Source of the DNA: SZUA-35 sp965530755
GTDB lineage: Bacteria; Actinomycetota; Acidimicrobiia; Acidimicrobiales; SZUA-35
Assembly: GCA_965530755.1 (NCBI GenBank)
Contig: CBESNA010000006.1
Location: 59,954 to 123,953, forward strand
Length of the DNA: 64,000 nucleotides
Direction of reading: 5' to 3'
Shown here: positions 8,842 through 15,967 of the stretch, piece by piece
How positions within the stretch are numbered: the first letter of the stretch is position 1
Layout: each line of letters begins with the position of its first letter
The notes under the pieces: model-generated
Told to the model about the DNA's origin: nothing
The model's database searches: none
What the model saw: the letters and a program-made list of their open reading frames with translations, nothing else
Program-made: the position numbers and the translations under genes

Positions 8842-9108
8842 TCAGGTCTCCTTGTCGTAGAGCTCGGTGCTCATGGGTCGAAACGGATCGAGCGAAAATG
8901 CGGCCTCGACGGGGAGACCGAAGTATCTGGCGATCGTCAACGCCAGTTGGAGACTCGGGTTGTAACTGCCGCGTTCCAGGTATCCGATGGTTTGGTAGTG
9001 CACGCCCACCGCCTCTGCGAGCTCTTTGCGAGATGTGCCGCGCTCGGCACGCAGCACGGCGATCCGGTTGTGGACTGTCGGTTCCTCGCTGCTTTGCCGT
9101 CTGGACAC
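8842..9108 (-). CDS. XRE-family transcriptional regulator
   Basis: An 88-residue Cro/CI-type DNA-binding protein that is almost entirely the helix-turn-helix: IAVLRAERGTSRKELAEAVG, then VHYQTIGYLERGSYNPSLQLALTIARYFGL. The start is a GTG at 9108; a later in-frame start is possible. It probably represses its own promoter and that of the membrane gene behind it. A perfect 16-bp palindrome sits just upstream, overlapping the expected transcription start. Confidence 0.88.
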   Translation of the reverse strand: MSRRQSSEEPTVHNRIAVLRAERGTSRKELAEAVGVHYQTIGYLERGSYNPSLQLALTIARYFGLPVEAAFSLDPFRPMSTELYDKET

Positions 9109-9118
9109 AGACAGCAGA

Positions 9119-9134
9119 GTAGCATTAATGCTAC
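9119..9134. promoter_or_regulatory. perfect 16-bp palindrome, candidate XRE operator
   Basis: GTAGCATT followed by AATGCTAC is perfectly symmetric and lies 10 bases upstream of the regulator's GTG. On the minus strand a TATACA -10-like hexamer (9144-9139) stands just before it, so the palindrome would cover the transcription start. This placement is the usual one for an autorepressing XRE operator. The role is inferred; the symmetry is directly visible. Confidence 0.6.
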
Positions 9135-9159
9135 GTCTTGTATAGTCGACCCTGTGCGC

Positions 9160-9193
9160 GGAAGAGGCCCCGGCGTGAGCCGGAGCCTCTTCC
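9160..9193 (-). terminator. strong hairpin behind the SH3-NlpC/P60 gene
   Basis: GGAAGAGGC and CCGGC pair with GCCGG and GCCTCTTCC across a GTGA loop, leaving one bulged base on each side. It lies 25 bases after the stop of the 9218-10384 gene and just before the XRE promoter. There is no long T-run on either strand, so it is a GC-rich hairpin of the kind seen in high-GC genomes. Confidence 0.6.
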
Positions 9194-9217
9194 AGATTGC
9201 GTGATCGTGATGACTTG

Positions 9218-10384
9218 TCAGTTCGTCTTCACTGACCGACGTGCGTAGTAGGTCCTGGTATCAGTTGTTCCACGACGAGCGGTCGTCGCCGACAACCTCG
9301 TGATGGTGTAGGTCTTGTGCTCCATGGCGCCCGAACCCCCGGTTCCACCACCGAAGTCGTAGGCCCAGTAAGCGGTCTTGGACGAGTCCGTCCACTTCTC
9401 GAACATCGTGACGTGACCATCCGCGGCCAGGATGTCACCGGCCTGCAAGTTGTCGATGTTGACCGGAACCGCCACGCTCGAGTTGATGAGGCTTCCGCTG
9501 CTGGGCTGATTTCCGGAACCGAGGTTCCACGCCATGGCGATGAGGCCTGAGCAGTCTCGGCGATAGAGGGCCGAGCCCGTGGGGCCTTCCTTGGCAGACG
9601 CACTCGGGTTGCGGCCGAAGCTCGAGACGCCAGAGATTTGTCCGTTGCTTGCTCGGTACCAGTAGTTGGCCCTATTGAGGAACTCGGCTCGCACGGCGCT
9701 GGTCGATGGAGGTGGCGGGGTCGTCACCGGTGCGCAGACCGGGAGCGTTGTCGAGTTGGTGCGGGCAACGAATGCTGCGCTGACGTAGCCGTTCGACACC
9801 TTGTACCAGGTTGTGTTTCCGTTGACCGATGTTCCGGTGGTCGAGCAGGTGAGCGTGATCACGGCGCCGCTCGCCAGCGTGCTGACCTGGGTTCCACTCG
9901 TCGATGGAGTGGAACGAACCTTCAGGGTGTCACCAGCAGCGACCGTGACCTTGCCCTGCGGGGCGGTCGTGGTCGGAGGTGGTGTTGCGTCGCAGGGGGA
10001 AATGGTTCCCGTGCTCCGGATGAAGCCGTGGGAGACGTATCCGTTGCTGAGCTTGTCCCACTGGGTGGTGGTGCTGACGTTGCCGACAACGTTGGGACCG
10101 GTGACCCAGCAGATGATGCTGACAGAGGAGTTGTCAGCCAAGTTCGTGACGATCGAGGCCGTCGTGTTCGGTGCCGAACGAACTCGCAGGGTTTCGCCGG
10201 CGGCGACGTCCACGGTTCCGCTGACGTTGGCAGCGGCTGCGGGCGAGGCGAGGACGCCGAGAAAGGAGATCGTGGCGAGCGAGACCGCTGCCAACTTTGA
10301 TCCGAACCGGCCATGGGCGTGCGCGCCTCGTGGCTCGATCGAGAGTGTGGCTCGTGCTTGGTTCTGGATGGATGTCGTGTTCAT
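9218..10384 (-). CDS. secreted SH3b-SH3b-NlpC/P60 cell-wall hydrolase
   Basis: A 388-residue exported protein. A long signal sequence ends near residue 52 (FLGVLASPAAAA). Two bacterial SH3-type repeats follow (about 55-125 and 145-208, each with LRVRS/LKVRS and SNGYVS), separated by a Pro/Thr linker. The C-terminal domain has the NlpC/P60 pattern: RRDCSGLIAMAW with Cys278 as nucleophile and DGHVTMF with His324. It probably cleaves peptidoglycan stem peptides outside the membrane, with the SH3 repeats binding the wall. It is divergent from a LuxR-type regulator, with a cluster of CGGACA repeats between them, so control by that regulator is plausible. Confidence 0.8.
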   Translation of the reverse strand: MNTTSIQNQARATLSIEPRGAHAHGRFGSKLAAVSLATISFLGVLASPAAAANVSGTVDVAAGETLRVRSAPNTTASIVTNLADNSSVSIICWVTGPNVVGNVSTTTQWDKLSNGYVSHGFIRSTGTISPCDATPPPTTTAPQGKVTVAAGDTLKVRSTPSTSGTQVSTLASGAVITLTCSTTGTSVNGNTTWYKVSNGYVSAAFVARTNSTTLPVCAPVTTPPPPSTSAVRAEFLNRANYWYRASNGQISGVSSFGRNPSASAKEGPTGSALYRRDCSGLIAMAWNLGSGNQPSSGSLINSSVAVPVNIDNLQAGDILAADGHVTMFEKWTDSSKTAYWAYDFGGGTGGSGAMEHKTYTITRLSATTARRGTTDTRTYYARRSVKTN

Positions 10385-10472
10385 GATTCGGGTCCTTCGT
10401 GAATCCCGGGACCCAGGGAGGGTCCTTCCCGTCAGCCGATGACTTCGGTTGGCTTCGTCAGCATGCGTTGTT

Positions 10473-10557
10473 CGGACAATGCCGCCAAGGACAGCGTGCG
10501 GACATCAAACCGGACACCCCTGCGGACACAGCGGACAGCCACGATGTCAGCCGGACA
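10473..10557. promoter_or_regulatory. cluster of CGGACA direct repeats
   Basis: CGGACA occurs at 10473, 10499, 10511, 10523, 10532 and 10552, with a variant (AGGACA) at 10488. Successive starts are 15, 11, 12, 12, 9 and 20 bases apart, so several are about one helical turn apart, on one face of the DNA. The cluster lies between divergent genes (wall hydrolase and LuxR-type regulator). I read it as an array of binding sites for a regulator; which one is not known. Confidence 0.45.
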
Positions 10558-10576
10558 CGGTCGGTACAGTTCGGGC

Positions 10577-11158
10577 ATGATGACGGAGAAGATCGATTTG
10601 GTGGGTGGCCCGGCGCCGTATCGCGAGGCTCTGACGGCACGACTGGAGGCGTCCGGCTTCGCTGTCGAGGGCGCCGAGGACACTCTCGCCCTCGTCATCC
10701 ACTGCGATTCTGAGGAGAGGTGGGTTCATGCGGCCGACGCGGCGATGTGGACGGCAACCGTGGTGGTCATCTCGGATCTTGAAATCGACCGGTTCGTAGA
10801 GGCGTTGGCCATCGGCGCCGGCGTGGTCCACATGGACACACCGACCGAGGTGATGGTTGACGTGGTGAAAGCTGCGATCGCCGGCGAAGCGTTGCTGCCG
10901 CTTGCGATCACGAGACTGCTCGCCTCACACATGCCGCCAGGGCGCAACGAAATCGTCGACACCTCGCTCGAGGGCGTCGAGCTGCAAGTCGCAGAGGGCC
11001 TTCTCGCCGGTCGGACAATCACGCAGATCGCAGAGGACCTCAGCTATAGCGACCGCACGATCCGCCGGAAACTTCAAGGCGTCTATCTCAAGCTCGGTGT
11101 GCCCAACAAGACAGCGGCCATCGAAGAACTCAAGGCCCGCTCGGAACGAAGCAAGTAG
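10577..11158 (+). CDS. LuxR/NarL-type regulator with degenerate receiver domain
   Basis: 193 residues from the ATG at 10577 (a second ATG follows immediately). The C-terminal half is a clear LuxR-type helix-turn-helix: VAEGLLAGRTITQIAEDLSYS then DRTIRRKLQGVYLKLGV. The first about 110 residues have receiver-like spacing, but the acidic pocket and a clear phosphoacceptor aspartate are missing, so activation by ordinary histidine-kinase phosphorylation is doubtful. No kinase gene adjoins it. It is divergent from the SH3-NlpC/P60 gene and next to the CGGACA array, its likely site of action. Confidence 0.8.
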   Translation: MMTEKIDLVGGPAPYREALTARLEASGFAVEGAEDTLALVIHCDSEERWVHAADAAMWTATVVVISDLEIDRFVEALAIGAGVVHMDTPTEVMVDVVKAAIAGEALLPLAITRLLASHMPPGRNEIVDTSLEGVELQVAEGLLAGRTITQIAEDLSYSDRTIRRKLQGVYLKLGVPNKTAAIEELKARSERSK

Positions 11159-11327
11159 GTCACGGTCGAGCACCTCCGAGGGGAGCGCTGAGACGGTGGA
11201 GAAGGCGAGGAAAACCGGCAAGGCCACCCACACGTGATCGGGGCAACTCGTCGGTTCGTCGGCATCGCTACGGTCGGATGACCTAAGGTGCGTCGAGTAG
11301 TTGTTTTCAACAAACACCGGAGGGGTC

Positions 11328-13061
11328 ATGTCACGATCAGGTAGAGGCAAGGGGTGGATCTTCGGGTTGTGCGTGGCGGCATTGAGTCTCGTCGCCTCCG
11401 TCGCCCCCAGTCAGGCGGCACAGCCGAGCAAGGACGATGGGCCGCGGGTGCCCAACATCAACTGGTCTCCGTGTTTCGCCGACGTCCAAGCCGAACTGGC
11501 GTCATTCCTTCCGCCCGAAGCCGGTCCGCCGACATTCGAGTGCGCCGTCGTGCCCGTTCCCCTCGACTACGACTCGCGCAAGGGCGGCTCGGTTCCACTG
11601 TCCTTGGTTCGGCTGCCGGCGCTCGACCCAGACGCAAAGATCGGCTCGCTCTTCCTGAACCCCGGTGGCCCTGGGGGATCAGGTGTCGAGTTCGCCGTGT
11701 TCGGGGCCACATTCCTGTACTCACCAGAACTACGTAGCCAATTCGACCTGATCGGCTTCGATCCTCGAGGGATCGCACGAAGCACCGCGCTGAAATGCTT
11801 CGGGAACCTCGACCAAGCGTTCGGGATCTTCGAGTCCGGCGTCGTGGCCTTCCCCAAGACCGACGCCGAAGTGCAGCAGTGGTTCGCCGACGATCAGAAG
11901 CTGGCCGACGCCTGCGATCGGCGCGGCAACAAGGTGCTCGATCACATGAGCACGGCGAACGTCGCTCGTGACCTCGACCTCCTGCGCGAGGCGGTCGGTG
12001 ACGAGCAGCTCACCTATGCCGGCTACAGCTATGGCTCGTACCTGGGCGCCACCTACGCCAACCTCTTCCCGGAGAACGTGCGAGCTGTGATTGTCGACGG
12101 GGTCCTCGACCCCATCGCATGGAGCACGGGCTACTCCGATCAAGAGGGTCAGCCGTTTTCCTCCCGCTTGAACAGTGACGACGGCGCCCAGGCCACACTC
12201 GAGGAGTTCTTCGGCCTCTGTGACGCCGCCGGGCCCGAGCTCTGTGCTTTCGCACCGGACTCGTCGGAGCGATACGAGGACCTGGCGGCCGAGTTGCTCG
12301 CCAACGAGCCCTTCGAACTGGAGATCCCGGTCGGACCGGACCAGGTCGAGGTGGTGCCCTTCTTCTACGGCGATCTGATCGGCTTCTCACTCGGTGCGAT
12401 GTACGACTCGAGTTCGTGGTTCTTCTTTGCCATGGATCTGGCGTTCATCGAGTCAAACGTATTCGGCGGCCTCGCAGCTCCGTCGCCGGGTCTCACCGTC
12501 GGAGGTCAGGGCAACCTCGGCTACACGTCGAAGAGCGGCTTCCCCCGCTACATGAACGTGTTGGAGGGGTTCCCTGCAGTGGCCTGCGCTGACAGCGACA
12601 ATCCCGGCTCGTCAGCAGACTGGGTTGCGGCTGCTGGAGACGTGAGCTCGGACAACTACTTCACCCAGCTCTGGACCTTCGCGAGCAGCCCGTGTCTGGC
12701 ATTCCCGGCAGACGACGCAGATCGCTACGTCGGGCCCTTCGATGCCGAGACCGCCAACCCCGTGCTCGTCGCCAGCACGATGTACGACCCGGCCACGCCG
12801 GTCGCGGGGGCGATCAGCCTCGACGGTCTCCTGCCGAACTCCCGCCTCCTGCTCGTCGACGGCTGGGGCCACACCACACTCGGCATTTCAAGCTGTGCGA
12901 GCTTCTTCAGCGAGCAATACCTGATCACTCAAGTGCTTCCGCCAGAGGGTTCGATTTGTCCCCAGGACTTCAACCCGTTCGAGCTGTTCGGCGGGCCGGG
13001 CCCGGACGCAGCTCAGCTTCGGGTCCAGGAGCTGCGCTCGCGGTTCCTGGGCGGCAACTGA
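11328..13061 (+). CDS. secreted alpha/beta-hydrolase, tripeptidyl aminopeptidase (TAP) type
   Basis: 577 residues from the ATG at 11328, which has GGAGG upstream; 11301 would add nine unlikely residues. An N-terminal signal sequence ends around SQAAQ (about residue 32). The oxyanion segment LNPGGPGGSG and the nucleophile elbow GYSYG (Ser234) are present. The acid lies in STMYDPATPV and the histidine in GWGHTTLG near the end. This is the exported S33 peptidase family, which releases short peptides from N-termini outside the cell. It is monocistronic with a strong hairpin directly behind it. Confidence 0.85.
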   Translation: MSRSGRGKGWIFGLCVAALSLVASVAPSQAAQPSKDDGPRVPNINWSPCFADVQAELASFLPPEAGPPTFECAVVPVPLDYDSRKGGSVPLSLVRLPALDPDAKIGSLFLNPGGPGGSGVEFAVFGATFLYSPELRSQFDLIGFDPRGIARSTALKCFGNLDQAFGIFESGVVAFPKTDAEVQQWFADDQKLADACDRRGNKVLDHMSTANVARDLDLLREAVGDEQLTYAGYSYGSYLGATYANLFPENVRAVIVDGVLDPIAWSTGYSDQEGQPFSSRLNSDDGAQATLEEFFGLCDAAGPELCAFAPDSSERYEDLAAELLANEPFELEIPVGPDQVEVVPFFYGDLIGFSLGAMYDSSSWFFFAMDLAFIESNVFGGLAAPSPGLTVGGQGNLGYTSKSGFPRYMNVLEGFPAVACADSDNPGSSADWVAAAGDVSSDNYFTQLWTFASSPCLAFPADDADRYVGPFDAETANPVLVASTMYDPATPVAGAISLDGLLPNSRLLLVDGWGHTTLGISSCASFFSEQYLITQVLPPEGSICPQDFNPFELFGGPGPDAAQLRVQELRSRFLGGN

Positions 13062-13068
13062 GAACGAC

Positions 13069-13109
13069 AAAACCCCAGGCGGCCTTTTGTAGGGCCGACC
13101 TGGGGTTTC
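13069..13109. terminator. hairpin terminator between hydrolase gene and tRNA-Lys
   Basis: AAAACCCCAGG with GGCC pairs with GGCC and CCTGGGGTTT. It lies eight bases after the hydrolase stop, and on the other strand eight bases after the 3' end of tRNA-Lys. A short T-rich tail follows on the plus strand. Because the hairpin is symmetric it can serve both convergent transcripts. Confidence 0.75.
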
Positions 13110-13116
13110 GTTGTTG

Positions 13117-13189
13117 TACGCCCCCCGGGACTTGAACCCGGAACCTGCGGATTAAGAGTCCGACGCTCTACCAATTGAGCTAGAGGCGC
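13117..13189 (-). tRNA. tRNA-Lys (anticodon CTT)
   Basis: Read on the minus strand, the cloverleaf begins GCGCCTCTAGCTCAATTGG. The anticodon loop is CTCTTAA, giving CTT, and the T-arm is CCGGG-TTCAAGT-CCCGG. The acceptor stem closes with G-U pairs and the discriminator is A. CCA is not encoded. It is the last of three minus-strand tRNA genes here, each with its own hairpin behind it. Confidence 0.93.
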
Positions 13190-13207
13190 TTGTGTGCCGA
13201 GATGGTA

Positions 13208-13236
13208 GCCGTCGAAACGGACACCACCTCGACGGC
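13208..13236 (-). terminator. hairpin downstream of tRNA-His
   Basis: GCCGTCGA and TCGACGGC form an eight-base inverted repeat with a 13-base loop. It lies 22 bases beyond the 3' end of tRNA-His in its direction of transcription. There is no strong T-run. Confidence 0.5.
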
Positions 13237-13258
13237 GCACCGACCGAAACCAATGCGT

Positions 13259-13336
13259 TGGGGTGACCGAGGGGACTCGAACCCCCAGCCTTCGGGATCA
13301 CAACCCGATGCTCTAACCAGTTGAGCTACGGCCACC
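13259..13336 (-). tRNA. tRNA-His (anticodon GTG), CCA encoded
   Basis: On the minus strand the gene starts with the extra G-1 typical of tRNA-His, then GTGGCCG pairs with CGGTCAC. The anticodon loop TTGTGAT gives GTG. The discriminator is C and the bases CCA follow in the genome at 13261-13259. The neighbouring Lys and Arg genes lack an encoded CCA. Confidence 0.93.
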
Positions 13337-13398
13337 AAGAGCGCACGAGCCTACTTCTATCGACGGCGCGATTCCTCAACTTTGCCGGTCGGGGCAAA

Positions 13399-13441
13399 CT
13401 TGGGTCCGATGTGGGCGCCGGGCGGACGGATTGGACCCAAG
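13399..13441 (-). terminator. inverted repeat downstream of tRNA-Arg
   Basis: CTTGGGTCC and GGACCCAAG are perfect nine-base arms around a 25-base GC-rich loop that can itself pair. It lies 19 bases past the 3' end of tRNA-Arg and before tRNA-His, so it probably ends the tRNA-Arg transcript. Confidence 0.5.
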
Positions 13442-13460
13442 TCGAGGGAGGGAGTGTTGG

Positions 13461-13534
13461 CCCGGGCGGGAGGATTCGAACCCCCGACAAGACGGGTAGA
13501 AACCGCCTGCTCTATCCAACTGAGCTACGCCCGG
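13461..13534 (-). tRNA. tRNA-Arg (anticodon TCT)
   Basis: Minus-strand cloverleaf: acceptor CCGGGCG pairs with CGCCCGG, discriminator G. The anticodon loop TTTCTAC gives TCT, reading AGA. The T-arm is GGGGG-TTCGAAT-CCTCC. CCA is not encoded. Confidence 0.93.
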
Positions 13535-13632
13535 TAGAGCGAGCCACGGTAGCCGCCCGCAGCTGAACACGACCACCGGTTGAATCCGAACTGCGGAGGA
13601 CGCACACCGGGGCATGCGGGCCTGGCGGTCCG

Positions 13633-14418
13633 TCAGCGCAGCGTGCCGGTGACGGCCAGTGTTTCGTCTGCTTCGGAGATCGCCAGCAACAACGCTGCGC
13701 CTTCGAGTCCCCGGTATCGCTTCAACCATGCTCGCATCTGAACGGCGGCGTCTGCCGGGCCGAAGGCATTCGTCAGCAACCGTTCCATCCGCTCATCATC
13801 GCTCGAGCCTTCGGTGAACTGATCACGGAACTCGTCGCTCGCCACGAACTGCAGAGCGAGCGTTTCGAGTGGTGTTCCCGCTCGGATTTCATCTGACCAG
13901 TACTGGAATCCGCTGCGATCTGGTTCCCGTCCGAGCGCCGTGCGATAGAGGCGGTAGACCTGCGACTGTGGTCGGTCGAGCAGAGCCGCCGGCAGGCCCA
14001 TGGCTGTCGGGCCGGCCGTGGTGGTCGTGGATTCCGCCAGCGGTGCCGACGTGGTCGTCGGGTCGAGCGCTGCCAAGGGCTCGGGTGTCGTGGTGACGAT
14101 CGCGTCTGGCTGAGAAGTCGGCGAGCTGGATGGGCCGGAGCCACCAAGGGCGCCGAGTGAAACGAGGGTCACGACGACGAACAGCAACGCACCCACCAGC
14201 AGGAGGTGCTGTGAGTCGAGGCCCTTCATCAACACCTTGGCCGACGTGCCCGATCCGTCCAACCGATGGACGCCAGCGTCACTGGTCTGGTCCGTCGGAG
14301 GGGTGGGCGGGGGAGGAGGGGGGGATGGCCTTCGGTCGCGGCTTGGCTGCGGGCGGTTCAGTTCTTCCCACAGGTTGGGGCGCTGATCACTCGAGTTGCG
14401 ACCCGGGGCATCGGACAT
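13633..14418 (-). CDS. membrane-anchored DUF4214-domain protein
   Basis: 261 residues from the ATG at 14418; the frame is open up to 14550, so a longer form is possible. A proline-rich N-terminus is followed by one membrane segment (LLLVGALLFVVVTLVSLGAL), a Ser/Thr/Pro linker and a C-terminal DUF4214 domain (VYRLYRTALGREPDRSGFQY, with ASDEF). DUF4214 occurs in exported and surface proteins, often near matrix or secretion genes; its biochemistry is not settled. A divergent partner at 14750 also carries DUF4214 repeats, which suggests a shared surface process. Confidence 0.75.
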   Translation of the reverse strand: MSDAPGRNSSDQRPNLWEELNRPQPSRDRRPSPPPPPPTPPTDQTSDAGVHRLDGSGTSAKVLMKGLDSQHLLLVGALLFVVVTLVSLGALGGSGPSSSPTSQPDAIVTTTPEPLAALDPTTTSAPLAESTTTTAGPTAMGLPAALLDRPQSQVYRLYRTALGREPDRSGFQYWSDEIRAGTPLETLALQFVASDEFRDQFTEGSSDDERMERLLTNAFGPADAAVQMRAWLKRYRGLEGAALLLAISEADETLAVTGTLR

Positions 14419-14749
14419 AGAAGAGTGGACGGCACCTTGCGGGCCTCGGTTGAGATCTTTCTGCGACGAGACGCCGGGTAGTTCGCTCTGCGTATGACAA
14501 TCGACACATTTGGTTGTCTCTTTGCCACATCCCCGTAACGTAACTGACACGAACGCTCACTCGGGGGCCAAAAACCCGAGCTCGATGTGACCCTGGGTAT
14601 TCCCGGCCACAAATTGAGATCTCCGTCGAACGGTTCAAGACGACCCGCAGTTGTCCCGTGTGACTCGACCGAGTAGTTCCTCGATTGCGCCTTCTTGCCA
14701 TGCCCGGAGTGTCCGCCACGTCGAGGAAGTTGATTGATGGAGGCGCGTC
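14419..14749. other. 331-bp divergent intergenic region
   Basis: This lies between the two DUF4214 genes. It contains a small stem-loop (CTCGGG at 14560-14565 pairing with CCCGAG at 14575-14580) and otherwise no recognisable RNA element. I looked for the cyclic-di-AMP riboswitch that precedes many actinobacterial rpf genes and could not see it. Promoters for both genes presumably lie here. Confidence 0.4.
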
Positions 14750-15517
14750 GTGCTCACCAAACTGAAATTGCTCATTCTTGTCGTGCTCATCGTTGGCGCC
14801 ACGCTGGTGTCCTCGGCGACACCGGTCACCTCGGCTCCGGCACATGACGATCAGATCACCCGGCTCTACTTGACAGTGCTCGGTCGTTACCCGGATGCGG
14901 GAGGCCACCAATACTGGGCAGACCGGCGGGCCGGCGGCGAGCCGCTGACCGAACTCGTCCGGGCCATGCTCGACACTCCCGAAGTCGACGAGCGCAGCTC
15001 GGGCGACCTCGTGGTCGATGCCTACCGCAACGCACTCGGGCGCGAGCCCGATGCCGGCGGCTACGCGTATTGGTCGGCCAAGCATCCGTGGAATGCCATC
15101 GTCGGGATCTCTGAGTCCCTAGAGCATCAGCAGAGCACGGGTACGTTGCCGCCTCCGCCGCCCGCCTCGATCGCTCCGGCTTCATCGCAGGTCCAGACCC
15201 TCGACTACCCGACAGAGCGCGAAACGGTTACGGACGGCTGGATCGACGCCGGGCACGGCATTGTCCTGCCACCCATCCTCCTGCAGATCCGGTTCTGCGA
15301 GTCGACCGACAACTACGAAGCCGCCAACCTGCGTTCCTCGGCACGCGGCGCGTATCAGTTCCTCACCGGGAGCTGGGCTGCCTACGGGCACGCCGATCGT
15401 TACGGCGTGCCCCAGGCGCACCTTGCCACCCCGGCCCAGCAGGACGAGGCGGCGTTGATCACGTGGCAGGCGGATGGAACCCGTCCGTGGAACGCCAGTC
15501 GTCACTGCTGGGGCTGA
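14750..15517 (+). CDS. secreted Rpf-like transglycosylase with two DUF4214 repeats
   Basis: 255 residues starting at a GTG with GGAGG eight bases upstream. After a signal peptide (LILVVLIVGATLVSSATPV) come two DUF4214 units, with LYLTVLGRYPDAGGHQYWAD and AYRNALGREPDAGGYAYWSA, and a proline-rich linker. The C-terminal about 80 residues resemble the resuscitation-promoting-factor or lysozyme-like fold: RFCESTDNYEAANLRSSARG, AYQFLTGSWAAYG and a closing His-Cys-Trp. The Glu in FCES would be the catalytic acid. It likely cuts peptidoglycan glycan strands outside the cell. DUF4214 fused to an Rpf-like domain is an unusual combination. Confidence 0.78.
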   Translation: MLTKLKLLILVVLIVGATLVSSATPVTSAPAHDDQITRLYLTVLGRYPDAGGHQYWADRRAGGEPLTELVRAMLDTPEVDERSSGDLVVDAYRNALGREPDAGGYAYWSAKHPWNAIVGISESLEHQQSTGTLPPPPPASIAPASSQVQTLDYPTERETVTDGWIDAGHGIVLPPILLQIRFCESTDNYEAANLRSSARGAYQFLTGSWAAYGHADRYGVPQAHLATPAQQDEAALITWQADGTRPWNASRHCWG

Positions 15518-15567
15518 TACGACCACCCGAACAGCGGTCGCAGCACACCGAGGCGGCGATCGGGAAC

Positions 15568-15753
15568 TCAGGTGTTCAAGAAGGCGGACAAGGCCACCCT
15601 CGTTCCCGTGCTCAGGCCCGCCATCCAGCCGGCGATGCCGGCATCGGTCAGCGGGGTCATGCTGACGATGGCCATCAGGACGACGAAGGCGACGATGATC
15701 GCCAACGTCCACATCATGATGCTCAGATCCCGATCAGCCGCCGTACCCGTCAT
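15568..15753 (-). CDS. small membrane protein
   Basis: 61 residues with GAGGAG eight bases before its ATG. One long hydrophobic segment (MMWTLAIIVAFVVLMAIVSM) follows a short charged N-terminus, and a weaker second one ends the protein. No known domain. It is convergent with the Rpf-like gene. The good ribosome site and membrane character make it more likely real than chance. The 214 bases beyond it hold nothing I recognise. Confidence 0.5.
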   Translation of the reverse strand: MTGTAADRDLSIMMWTLAIIVAFVVLMAIVSMTPLTDAGIAGWMAGLSTGTRVALSAFLNT

Positions 15754-15967
15754 TGCCCACTCCTCTTTCTTCGTTCGGTTGATCTCTCTGGATCACTGAC
15801 TGGATCCATCTACGGCACGTTTGGCCCAGACCTGTAGGCCTCCGGCCCTATTTTCTGTGTCGAACGGCCCCCGTCGGCTGGGTAGCCCTGCTCATGGCCA
15901 CCGTCTGGCGGCGGCAGGGGCGGCGGTCGCCTGGCGGCGGCCGGTTTCGTGGTGCAGGCTTCGAGAC

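Noticed and set aside
14419..14749. Cyclic-di-AMP riboswitch before the Rpf-like gene
   Set aside because: Expected by analogy with actinobacterial rpf genes, but the conserved ydaO-type elements are not recognisable.
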